From assembly GCA_937996795.1 (NCBI GenBank), contig CALKUH010000028.1, positions 37,252 to 101,251 on the forward strand: a DNA stretch of 64,000 nucleotides, read 5' to 3'. Both the position numbers and the translations under genes were made by a program. The notes beneath the pieces were generated by a model. That model made no database searches and was not told the origin of the DNA. It saw only the letters and a list, made by a program, of their open reading frames with translations. Every line of letters begins with the position of its first letter. Within the stretch, counting starts at the first letter, position 1. The stretch is from an uncultured Verrucomicrobiota bacterium (GTDB lineage Bacteria; Verrucomicrobiota; Kiritimatiellia; CAIVKH01). Of this stretch, positions 45,267 through 52,207 are shown piece by piece.

Positions 45267-45557
45267 TCAATAGAACGCGGAGCCGTACTTCTTGGCATAG
45301 TCACTGGAGGACATGCCGTTGGCGCCGTCCACACCGTTCCAGATCGCGAACACGATGTTCACGTACGGGATCAGCATGATCCATTCGCGCCAGTGGATTT
45401 CCTTGCCCTCGTTGTAGGCGCCGCCGGCACGGATGCCGAAGCAGCAGCCCGCGATGAAGCCCATCAGGCCGCCGCGGCTTTCATTAACGGCCGACGCGGT
45501 GCCCGCGCTGAGCGAGAGCATCAGGGCCGCCATGACACAAGCGATCGTTTTCTTCAT
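45267..45557 (-). CDS. Small secreted protein, tandem paralogue 2
   Basis: A 96-residue protein with signal peptide MKKTIACVMAALMLSLSAG and cleavage near TASA. The mature part is GGLMGFIAGCCFGIRAGG, AYNEGKEIHWREW, a hydrophobic stretch IMLIPYVNIVFAIWNG and the end SSSDYAKKYGSAFY. It is about 70 percent identical by eye to the adjacent upstream gene. Glycine motifs and two hydrophobic segments suggest a small membrane or outer membrane protein. I know of no named family. Confidence 0.75.
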   Translation of the reverse strand: MKKTIACVMAALMLSLSAGTASAVNESRGGLMGFIAGCCFGIRAGGAYNEGKEIHWREWIMLIPYVNIVFAIWNGVDGANGMSSSDYAKKYGSAFY

Positions 45558-45574
45558 GTGAGAGGCGCTCCCGG

Positions 45575-45862
45575 TTAGTAAAAGATGGAACCGTACTTCT
45601 TGGCGTAGTCGGATGTTTCCATCCCGTTCGCGCCGTCAATACCGTCCCAGATCGCGAAGACCAGGCCTGCGATCGGCACCAGGCGCACCCATTCGCGCCA
45701 GTGAATTTCCTTGCCCGCATTGTAGGCGCCACCCGAGCGCACGCCGAAGCAGCAACCCGCAATGAAGCCCATCAAACCGCCGCGGCCTTCCGGCGCGGCC
45801 GAGGTGATCGTCGCCGTTCCCAGCAACACACCCGTCATCAACATAGCTAACGCACGTTTCAT
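45575..45862 (-). CDS. Small secreted protein, tandem paralogue 1
   Basis: A 95-residue protein with signal peptide MKRALAMLMTGVLLGTATIT, followed by GGLMGFIAGCCFGVRSGG, AYNAGKEIHWREW, VRLVPIAGLVFAIWDG and a C-terminal DYAKKYGSIFY. GGAGG lies 11 bases before ATG 45862; the longer frame to 45943 is not supported. It is separated from its copy by 17 bases, so the pair is one transcript ending at the hairpin at 45206-45242. Confidence 0.75.
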   Translation of the reverse strand: MKRALAMLMTGVLLGTATITSAAPEGRGGLMGFIAGCCFGVRSGGAYNAGKEIHWREWVRLVPIAGLVFAIWDGIDGANGMETSDYAKKYGSIFY

Positions 45863-45941
45863 AGTGAATGATTCCTCCGATGGTCGGGAATTTATAGAAG
45901 CACCCGGACGACGGCAAGCTTTTAGCCGCGCCGGAGCAGAC

Positions 45942-45973
45942 AACCACGAATGGACACGAATTCACATGAATGA
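45942..45973. repeat. CACGAAT dispersed repeat (copy 2)
   Basis: AACCACGAATGGACACGAAT followed by TCACATGAATGA. It lies in the 292-base non-coding region upstream of the tandem small secreted genes, together with the inverted repeat at 46001-46113. No gene is seen in this region. Confidence 0.75.
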
Positions 45974-46000
45974 TCCGCAAAGGCGCATTGGAACTGGATC

Positions 46001-46113
46001 GACGGGATGAACGGGACCGAAGATGAACCGGTTGCAGCATTCGCGTGCTTTACCCCATTGGTGAGGCGCATCTTCCGACACAACCCCATCCTGTTTATCC
46101 CGTTGATCCCGTC
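46001..46113. repeat. Inverted repeat GACGGGATgAACGGGA
   Basis: GACGGGATGAACGGGA at 46001-46016 matches the reverse complement of 46098-46113 at 15 of 16 positions, with about 80 bases between. It resembles the palindromic intergenic repeats of other environmental genomes and occupies the rest of the gap before the LolA-like gene. Confidence 0.6.
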
Positions 46114-46154
46114 GGCTGATTCTGAACTGCTTATTTTATGGGTGATCGCGCCGC

Positions 46155-46907
46155 TCAGCGTCCGTAGATGTCGTCGAGGCTGTCCGTGAACGTGACGCCG
46201 GTGAAAAATGTCGCGTGGCTGAACAACGGGTCGGGAATCGGCTGGTTGACCGCGAGGCCGGTGAGGCGCGTGGTTTCGGTCGTTTCCTCCCGGCCCTGCC
46301 GGAGACCGGCCTTCTGCAGCAGCGCGAACCAGGCGCCGGGGGCGGCTTCCTGGAAGTTTTCGTATTCGTAGCGCGCGAGCAGCGTGGCCTGGGAGGGATC
46401 GGTGAAGAACTCGACGCGGGCGAGGCGTCCGTTTGAATCGAGGTTCAACACCACATACCGCGATTCAACGCGAATCCCGACGCGCGTCGGGAACGCCTCG
46501 GTGCCGGGAAGGGATTCCTCGGGCGATCCGCGCAGGCGCAGCAGATGATCCATCGCGGTGCCCGGCACCTGCCGCAGGGACACCAGCCAGTCGCCGTCCA
46601 GCGCCGACACGGGGCGCGCGTAGCCCTTCGGATCCCCGTCGATGTAGCTGTAGAAATTCGTCCCGTCCGCCACGATGCGGCGGCGCGGCGGCGTGACCGC
46701 TTCCACATGCAACTGGTCGGGCCGCCGGAAATACACGCGGCTCAGGCGGCGCGCGCTGCCGCCGGGCCCCGCCGTGTCGCGCCGGATTTCCACCTGCACC
46801 GACTGCACCCCGTCGTAGGACGCGATGATCCGCTCCACCACGGAGTCGGCCGATGCGGAACCCACCGCGACACACGCGCCAAGCAATCCAAACAACAAGC
46901 ATTTCAT
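46155..46907 (-). CDS. LolA-like periplasmic protein
   Basis: A 250-residue exported protein: signal peptide MKCLLFGLLGACVAVGSASA, then a LolA/LolB-like beta fold (VVERIIASYDGVQSVQVEIR, RVYFRRPDQLHVEAV, GTNFYSYIDGDPKGYARPV). LolA carries lipoproteins across the periplasm; this copy is longer and has a divergent C-terminus, so it may belong to the DUF2092/LolA-like superfamily rather than true LolA. ATG 46907 is chosen for the signal peptide; the frame open to 47405 overlaps the next gene. Confidence 0.68.
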   Translation of the reverse strand: MKCLLFGLLGACVAVGSASADSVVERIIASYDGVQSVQVEIRRDTAGPGGSARRLSRVYFRRPDQLHVEAVTPPRRRIVADGTNFYSYIDGDPKGYARPVSALDGDWLVSLRQVPGTAMDHLLRLRGSPEESLPGTEAFPTRVGIRVESRYVVLNLDSNGRLARVEFFTDPSQATLLARYEYENFQEAAPGAWFALLQKAGLRQGREETTETTRLTGLAVNQPIPDPLFSHATFFTGVTFTDSLDDIYGR

Positions 46908-46939
46908 GCGCGGTATTGAGCACAGACGGCGGGCGTTAC

Positions 46940-47659
46940 TCAATGCCGAATGCGAGCGACCGCCGCGCGACGCCCCATGCGCCACGCCGCCGCGAAGCCG
47001 GCGCACAACCCGGCGCTGAAGACCGTCCAGTTGAACCGGACCGGCACATAGGACTGGAACGCGGCGGTGACGAGTTCCGTGTGGCGCGCGCGGTCGGGTT
47101 CCGGTGCGACCGTGCGGGCGATGAGCTGCAGCGGTTCCTCCATGAACGCCCACAGGACGAGCGCGACGCTCGCGGCCATCCAGCACACCTCGCCGCCGCG
47201 CAGACGCAGTCCCGCATCCGCCAGCCGCCACGCGCCCCACCCCACCGCGCACATTGCGGTGCAGTAGAGCAGCGGCGACAGGACCGGGCCGACCCACGGG
47301 ACGGGAAGCAGGAAGAGGATGTCCCAGGTCAGCCACGACGCCGGCCAGTCGAGCGCGAGCTTCAGCGCGGCATAATACGCGACATCCCAAATCGCGAAGC
47401 TCCACAGGAACACCGCGAACTGGCGCAGGAATCCCGTCGCCGCCAGCGCGGCGAGCCCGCCGAGCATCAGGAGCGTGCAGGCCTCGCGCGCCAGTTCAGC
47501 CAGGTAGATCGCGCGCGGCATCGGCGCGAGCGGGAAGACAAAGCCGCCCGGGTAATACAGCTCGCGCAGGTACACGACAACGATGCCTTCCAGCGCGCCC
47601 ATCGCCACGCCGAAGACCACCAGCGCCAGCCACCACCGCACGCGTGAGCCGGTTTCCAT
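46940..47659 (-). CDS. Hypothetical integral membrane protein
   Basis: A 239-residue protein with about six transmembrane helices, opening WWLALVVFGVAMGALEGIVV. Conserved-looking polar residues within helices (REACTLLMLGG, WDVAYYAALKLALDWP) suggest a transport or enzyme role, but I do not recognise the family. AGGG lies 8 bases before ATG 47659. It is followed 32 bases later by the LolA-like gene. Confidence 0.65.
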   Translation of the reverse strand: METGSRVRWWLALVVFGVAMGALEGIVVVYLRELYYPGGFVFPLAPMPRAIYLAELAREACTLLMLGGLAALAATGFLRQFAVFLWSFAIWDVAYYAALKLALDWPASWLTWDILFLLPVPWVGPVLSPLLYCTAMCAVGWGAWRLADAGLRLRGGEVCWMAASVALVLWAFMEEPLQLIARTVAPEPDRARHTELVTAAFQSYVPVRFNWTVFSAGLCAGFAAAWRMGRRAAVARIRH

Positions 47660-47718
47660 GCCGGAACCCTATCGCAATCCCCATCCAAATCCGAATCCCA
47701 AACCGCGCGGCGACGAAG

Positions 47719-48231
47719 CTACCCCGTGATCCCGCGCGACAGCAGCAGGCCGAGCACGAGCATCGCGAGGGACAGCAGCAGGTTGAAGCGGCCGAACCAC
47801 GTCGCCAGCAGGCGCAGGCGGCGCGCCTCGGGCGAACCGGGCTGGAGCTGTTGCGCCGCGCCGGCGCGGGGGCCGATGATCCAGTCGTGCACGGCGCTCA
47901 GGGCGAGGATGCAGACAAAGAGCCCCAGCTTCCACGCGAGCATCCGCCCGTAGCCGCCCTGCCAGAAGGCGGGCTCCAGCAACGCGGCATGTCCGATGCC
48001 GCGCCCGGCCAGGTTCAGGAAGCCCGTCGCGAGCAGCACGGCCATGCATACCCAGCCGACCAGCCGGAACCGCCGGCCCGTGACGCGGATCAACTGGGCC
48101 CGCAGCCGCGGATCCTCCAGCCGCCGCAGGCCCGGCACCAGCACGAACACCATGAACAACATCCCGCCGATCCACGCGGCGGCGGCCGTGACGTGCAGGA
48201 TCAACGAAGTCGCGTACAAACCGATGGGCAT
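47719..48231 (-). CDS. CopD family membrane protein
   Basis: A 170-residue protein with four helices, opening LILHVTAAAAWIGGMLFMVF, the CopD-type His-x-x-x-x-x-W-x-G-G motif, and later FRLVGWVCMAVLLATGFLNL and GRMLAWKLGLFVCILALSAVHD. Relatives are linked to copper resistance or putative haem binding. GGAGGAG lies shortly before ATG 48231. It is divergent from the NO-responsive rrf2 gene, so the two share a 98-base promoter region. Confidence 0.8.
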   Translation of the reverse strand: MPIGLYATSLILHVTAAAAWIGGMLFMVFVLVPGLRRLEDPRLRAQLIRVTGRRFRLVGWVCMAVLLATGFLNLAGRGIGHAALLEPAFWQGGYGRMLAWKLGLFVCILALSAVHDWIIGPRAGAAQQLQPGSPEARRLRLLATWFGRFNLLLSLAMLVLGLLLSRGITG

Positions 48232-48305
48232 GGGGCTCCTCCACCGACGGGTGATTTTTTGCCGGAGAACGCTTGACGGGCGGCCAGCCGGGCGGTACTC
48301 CTAAT

Positions 48306-48323
48306 AAAGACTAAATGGTCTGA
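48306..48323 (-). promoter_or_regulatory. Candidate Rrf2 operator before the rrf2 gene
   Basis: Read on the minus strand, 48306-48323 (boundary at the AATTC side extends to 48326) reads TCAGACCAT followed by TTAGTC, preceded by AAT. The site matches the one in front of nirK at 16 of 18 positions. It ends a few bases before ATG 48330, so a bound repressor would block transcription of its own gene. Confidence 0.65.
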
Positions 48324-48329
48324 ATTGAT

Positions 48330-48767
48330 ATGTCCATTCTTTCCACACGGTGTGTCTATGCGTTGCGGGCGGTGATGTACACCGCGCTGGCGACGCGGAC
48401 GCGCCCGTACGCATCCATCCGCGAGATGGCGAACGAGCTGGGCATGCCCTTCCATTTCCTGACGAAGGTCCTGCAGGACCTGACGCGGCACGGCATCCTG
48501 ACGTCCAGCCGCGGCGCGGCGGGCGGCGTGGCCTTTGCCCGCGCGCCGACGGAGATCTCCCTGCTCGACATCGTGGAAATCGTCGAAGGACCCGAGCTGT
48601 TCACCCGCTGCCTGCTGGGTCTGAAGGGCTGCGGCGACCGCAAGCCCTGCCCGCTGCACCGGGCCTGGGCCGCCGAGCGCAAACGACTGAAGGCCCTCTT
48701 CAGCAAGACCCGCCTGTCCGACATCACGCGCGGGTTGATGGAACACACGCTGCGCCTCACCGATTGA
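48330..48767 (+). CDS. Rrf2 family NO/redox-sensing regulator (NsrR-like)
   Basis: A 145-residue winged-helix protein: MSILSTRCVYALRAVMYTAL start, recognition helix MPFHFLTKVLQDLTRHGIL, wing TSSRGAAGGVAFAR. The three cysteines C94-x6-C101-x5-C107 are set as in Fe-S containing NsrR/IscR proteins, so it probably holds an NO- or oxygen-sensitive cluster. It heads the nitrite/NO island with nirK 86 bases downstream. Two near-identical sites before rrf2 and nirK suggest it represses itself and nirK until the cluster is nitrosylated. Confidence 0.88.
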   Translation: MSILSTRCVYALRAVMYTALATRTRPYASIREMANELGMPFHFLTKVLQDLTRHGILTSSRGAAGGVAFARAPTEISLLDIVEIVEGPELFTRCLLGLKGCGDRKPCPLHRAWAAERKRLKALFSKTRLSDITRGLMEHTLRLTD

Positions 48768-48805
48768 CCATGCATACACCACCACCCCGAATGACACCTG
48801 CGCAT

Positions 48806-48823
48806 AATTCAGACCATATTGTC
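48806..48823 (+). promoter_or_regulatory. Candidate Rrf2 operator before nirK
   Basis: AATTCAGACCAT at 48806-48817 continues ATTGTC to 48823. The site lies 30 bases before the nirK start and matches the site before rrf2 (opposite orientation) in all of the first 12 bases and in four of the last six. Both lie in otherwise dissimilar DNA. Confidence 0.65.
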
Positions 48824-48853
48824 CGCATTAGAGCCCCACAGGAGAACCCGCCC

Positions 48854-50314
48854 ATGAAGACCCACGCCATCCGCCGCTCCGCCTGCATCGCGAGCGCACT
48901 CGCCGCCCTGTTGGCGGCCGCTCCCGACGCGTCCGCCGCCCTCCCCCGCGAGGAGGCGGTGCTGACCCAGGCGCCCCAGGTGCCGCCGCCCATCGCGCGG
49001 CGCACGCCCGCCCACGTGGTTGTGAACCTCGAGGTGAAGGAACTCGTCGGCAAACTGGCGGACGGCGTGGAGTACACCTTCTGGACCTTCGGCGGCACGG
49101 TGCCGGGGCCGTTCATCCGCGTCCGCGAGGGGGACGAGGTGGAGTTCAACCTGCACAACCACCCGGACAACAAGCTGCCGCACAACATCGACCTGCATGC
49201 GGTGACCGGCCCGGGCGGCGGCGCGGCGGCGTCGTTCACGGCGCCGGGGCACACCTCGAAATTCAGCTTCAAACCGATCAATCCCGGCCTCTATGTGTAC
49301 CACTGCGCGACCGCGCCGGTCGGCATGCACATCGCGAACGGGATGTACGGGTTGATCCTCGTCGAGCCGGAATACGGCTATCCGCCGGTGGACCGCGAGT
49401 ACTACGTGATGCAGAGCGAGTTCTACACCGAGGGCCAGTACGGCGAGGGCGGCTTGCAGACGTTCTCGATGAACAAGGCGCTCGATGAAAATCCCGACTA
49501 CGTGGTCTTCAACGGCGCGGTCGGCGCGCTGGCGGGCGACAACGCGATCCTCGCGAAAACGGGCGAAACCGTGCGGCTGTACGTCGGCAACGGCGGGCCG
49601 AACCTCGTCTCGTCGTTCCATGTCATCGGCGAGGTGTTCGACAAGGTCTACATCGAGGGCGGCGACCGCGTGAACGCGAACATCCAGACGACGCTGGTCC
49701 CCGCGGGCGGCTCGGCGATCGTCGAATTCAAATGCGAGGCGCCGGGCACGCTGGTCCTCGTGGACCACTCGATCTTCCGCGCATTCAACAAGGGCGCGCT
49801 GGGCATGTTGAAGGTCGAAGGGGAACCGAACCTCGAAATCTTTTCCGGCAAGCAAATGGATTCGGTATACCAGCCCGAAGGCCGCTCGCCGCCGCGCGAG
49901 GAGGAGCCCGCGCCGGTGGCCGGGGAGAAGGAACTGTCGCTCGCCGACCAGATGGCCGCGGGCGAGCGCGTCTACAAACAAACCTGCCTCGCCTGCCACC
50001 AGGCGTCGGGCCAGGGCATCCCCGGCGTGTTCCCGCCGCTGGCCCAGGCGGATTACCTCAACGCGGACCACGATCGCGCCGCGGCCTACGTGATGTTCGG
50101 CAAGCAGGGCCCGATCACGGTCAACGGCGTCCAGTACAACCAGATCATGACCCCGCAGAATATCAGCGAACAGCAGGTGGCGGACGTGCTCACGTTCGTG
50201 CTCAACAGCTGGGGCAACAAGGGCGGCCAGGTGCAGGTCAAGCGCGTGAAGGAAATCCGCGCGGGCGGCCCCGGACCATTCGGCGCCGGCCTCGGCCCCG
50301 GCGGCGGACACTGA
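48854..50314 (+). CDS. nirK: Copper nitrite reductase with C-terminal cytochrome c domain
   Basis: A 486-residue periplasmic enzyme that reduces nitrite to NO. Signal peptide about residues 1-28. Two cupredoxin domains: type 1 copper ligands H110, C151, H159 and M164; type 2 copper ligands H115, H150 and H305; catalytic D113 and H256. A linker rich in Pro and Glu leads to a class I cytochrome c with C378-L-A-C-H382, a fusion that lets the enzyme take electrons directly from a haem. AGGAG lies 8 bases upstream of ATG 48854. nirV follows after 27 bases. Confidence 0.95.
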   Translation: MKTHAIRRSACIASALAALLAAAPDASAALPREEAVLTQAPQVPPPIARRTPAHVVVNLEVKELVGKLADGVEYTFWTFGGTVPGPFIRVREGDEVEFNLHNHPDNKLPHNIDLHAVTGPGGGAAASFTAPGHTSKFSFKPINPGLYVYHCATAPVGMHIANGMYGLILVEPEYGYPPVDREYYVMQSEFYTEGQYGEGGLQTFSMNKALDENPDYVVFNGAVGALAGDNAILAKTGETVRLYVGNGGPNLVSSFHVIGEVFDKVYIEGGDRVNANIQTTLVPAGGSAIVEFKCEAPGTLVLVDHSIFRAFNKGALGMLKVEGEPNLEIFSGKQMDSVYQPEGRSPPREEEPAPVAGEKELSLADQMAAGERVYKQTCLACHQASGQGIPGVFPPLAQADYLNADHDRAAAYVMFGKQGPITVNGVQYNQIMTPQNISEQQVADVLTFVLNSWGNKGGQVQVKRVKEIRAGGPGPFGAGLGPGGGH

Positions 50315-50341
50315 TCCACACGAGGAACCGGAGAATCGCGG

Positions 50342-51139
50342 ATGACGCAGCGTACACAGAGCAGATGCCGGTGGTTCATCGGCTGCGTGGTCCTGATGGG
50401 GTGCGGGGCCCTGGCGGGGGCTGCGGATGTCCGCGTGGAGGCGGGGACGTACCAGCCTCTCTTCCGCAACGAACCCGCGCAGCCGGTCGCGGCGTTCCGG
50501 TTGGACGAAACGCCGGTGACGAACGGCGAGTTCCTCGAATTCGTCACCACAGTCCCGCGCTGGCGGCGATCTGCCGCCGGCTCGCTCTTTGTCGATGAGC
50601 GCTATCTCGCGCACTGGAGCGGCGACCTGGAACCGGGATCCAACGCGCCGCCGGATCACCCGGTGACCCATGTGTCGTGGTTCGCGGCGCGCGCCTACGC
50701 CAAATGGAAAGGCGCGCGCCTGCCCACCCTCGCGGAATGGGAATGGGCGGCGTGCGCAAGCGAGACGCAGGCCGACGGGCGCAGCGACACCAACTTCCTG
50801 CCGCGCATCCTGAACTGGTACAGCCGCCCCGCCGGCACCGGCACCCGCCCCGTGCGCAGCACGTTCCGCAACGTCTGGGGCGCGTGGGATATGCACGGGT
50901 TGATCTGGGAATGGGTCGAGGACTTTAACACGTCGCTCGTTACCGGCGAGTCGCGCGCCGACTCCGCACTGGAACGCCCGCAGTTCTGCGGCAGCGGCGC
51001 GGCCGGGGCCGCCGATGTGGAAAACTACGCCGCCTTCATGCGCTACGCCTTCCGCAGCAGCCTGCAGGCCCGTTCCACCGCGTCGTCCCTCGGCTTCCGC
51101 TGCGCGCGGGATGTGGCAAAGGAGCAACCCAACTTATGA
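50342..51139 (+). CDS. nirV: NirV-like formylglycine-generating-enzyme family protein
   Basis: A 265-residue exported protein (signal peptide WFIGCVVLMGCGALAGA) with the FGE-sulfatase/SUMF1 domain: FRLDETPVTNGEFLEFV, PVTHVSWFAARAYAKW, RLPTLAEWEWAA, WEWVEDF and SLGFRCARD. NirV is the usual partner of NirK in denitrifiers and is thought to help NirK mature, although its chemistry is not settled. The copper- or calcium-binding cysteines of true FGE are not obvious. It overlaps the sco start as ATGA. Confidence 0.85.
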   Translation: MTQRTQSRCRWFIGCVVLMGCGALAGAADVRVEAGTYQPLFRNEPAQPVAAFRLDETPVTNGEFLEFVTTVPRWRRSAAGSLFVDERYLAHWSGDLEPGSNAPPDHPVTHVSWFAARAYAKWKGARLPTLAEWEWAACASETQADGRSDTNFLPRILNWYSRPAGTGTRPVRSTFRNVWGAWDMHGLIWEWVEDFNTSLVTGESRADSALERPQFCGSGAAGAADVENYAAFMRYAFRSSLQARSTASSLGFRCARDVAKEQPNL

Positions 51140-51828
51140 AAAGCCATCCTGTGGACGCGCTCGCTGAGCGCGTGCTGCCCGAATCCGCGCTCAACGAGCG
51201 CGGCTACAGCAGAGTGTTCGGCGCGCTGGGCCAGCGCGCCCTACCCTTCCTTTGCTGCATGTGGGCGCTCCTTGCCATGCCTGCCGATGCCGACTCCTGC
51301 TGCGCGACGAAACCCGCGCCCGCCGCTGAACCGGCGGCGCTGCCGGCGGACTCGATCTACCAGCTCGACAGCGCCTGGACCACCACCGACGGGGCGCCGG
51401 TGTCCCTCGCGGGCCTGCGCGGACGGCATCGCATCGTCGCGATGTTCTACGCGTCGTGTTCCTACGCCTGCCCGATGCTGGTGGCCGATTTGAAGAAGAT
51501 CGAGGCCCGGCTGCCCGCGGGCGCGGACGTCGTATTCACCCTGTTTTCATTCGATCCCGAACGCGACACCCCGGAGGCGCTGCGCGCCTTCGCGCGGCGG
51601 CAGGCCATCCTGAAGGACAACTGGCTGCTGCTGACCGGCGCGCCGGACCATGTCCGCGAACTCGCCGCCGTACTCGGCATCCGCTACCGCAAGGACGCCG
51701 ACGGCTCGATCGCCCATTCCAACCAGATCACCCTGCTCGACGGCGAGGGGCGCGTGGTCGCGCAACTGCCCGGGCTGAACGAAGATCCCGAACCCCTCTT
51801 AAATGGACTGCGCACCGCCCATGAATGA
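51136..51828 (+). CDS. SCO1/SenC-type copper chaperone
   Basis: A 230-residue thioredoxin-fold protein with the SCO copper site C108-SYA-C112 and H194 (SIAHSNQITLLD), likely to load copper into NirK or the cbb3 oxidase. ATG 51136 overlaps the nirV stop. Residues 5-24 are encoded by the GCGCTC-type dispersed repeat, so the N-terminus has been extended, and the functional signal peptide seems to be FGALGQRALPFLCCMWALLA. An additional cysteine pair (SCCATKP) lies just after it. An internal start at ATG 51259 cannot be excluded. Confidence 0.85.
   Translation: MKSHPVDALAERVLPESALNERGYSRVFGALGQRALPFLCCMWALLAMPADADSCCATKPAPAAEPAALPADSIYQLDSAWTTTDGAPVSLAGLRGRHRIVAMFYASCSYACPMLVADLKKIEARLPAGADVVFTLFSFDPERDTPEALRAFARRQAILKDNWLLLTGAPDHVRELAAVLGIRYRKDADGSIAHSNQITLLDGEGRVVAQLPGLNEDPEPLLNGLRTAHE
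51157..51209. repeat. GCGCTC..GAGCGC repeat inside the sco coding region
   Basis: Two small hairpins, GCGCTC-GCT-GAGCGC (51157-51171) and GCGCTC-AAC-GAGCGC (51187-51201), followed by GGCTACAG. They match the element at 42742-42812. The reading frame stays open across it. Confidence 0.75.
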
Positions 51829-52207
51829 GCCCACCACCAAACCACTCGTCTACTCCTGCTCCGGCTGCTCCAGCGTCGCGCAACTCGCCAATCGCATCGC
51901 GGTGAGCCTCGATCGCGCGGGCCGCGCGGAGATGTCGTGCATCGCGGGCGTCGGCGGCGGCGTCAAATCCCTCGTCAAAACCGCGCAGTCCGGCCGGCCG
52001 ATCATCGCGCTGGACGGCTGCGCGCTCCAGTGCGTGCGCCATTGCCTGCAAAACGCGGGTGTCACACCGCACACGCATCTGATCCTCACCACCTATGGCA
52101 TCGCCAAGCGCCCGCACGAGGACGCGTCGGCCGAGGCCGCCGAATCGATTGAGGCGGAAGTCACCGCCGACCTGGAAGCGCGCGGCCTGCTGGAGGTGCC
52201 GGCATGA
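51821..52207 (+). CDS. DGC-domain putative zinc-binding protein
   Basis: A 128-residue soluble protein with the DGC motif: YSCSGCSSVAQLAN, a central MSCIAGVGGG, and ALDGCALQCVRHCL, giving four pairs of cysteines likely to bind zinc or an Fe-S cluster. Such proteins are frequent beside nnrS and NO-related genes but have no proven reaction. ATG 51821 overlaps the sco end by 8 bases; ATG 51803 is an upstream alternative. Confidence 0.78.
   Translation: MNEPTTKPLVYSCSGCSSVAQLANRIAVSLDRAGRAEMSCIAGVGGGVKSLVKTAQSGRPIIALDGCALQCVRHCLQNAGVTPHTHLILTTYGIAKRPHEDASAEAAESIEAEVTADLEARGLLEVPA

Noticed and set aside
46908..47405. N-terminal extension of the LolA-like frame
   Set aside because: The extension overlaps a well-supported membrane protein gene and has no domain; the signal peptide at 46907 marks the start.
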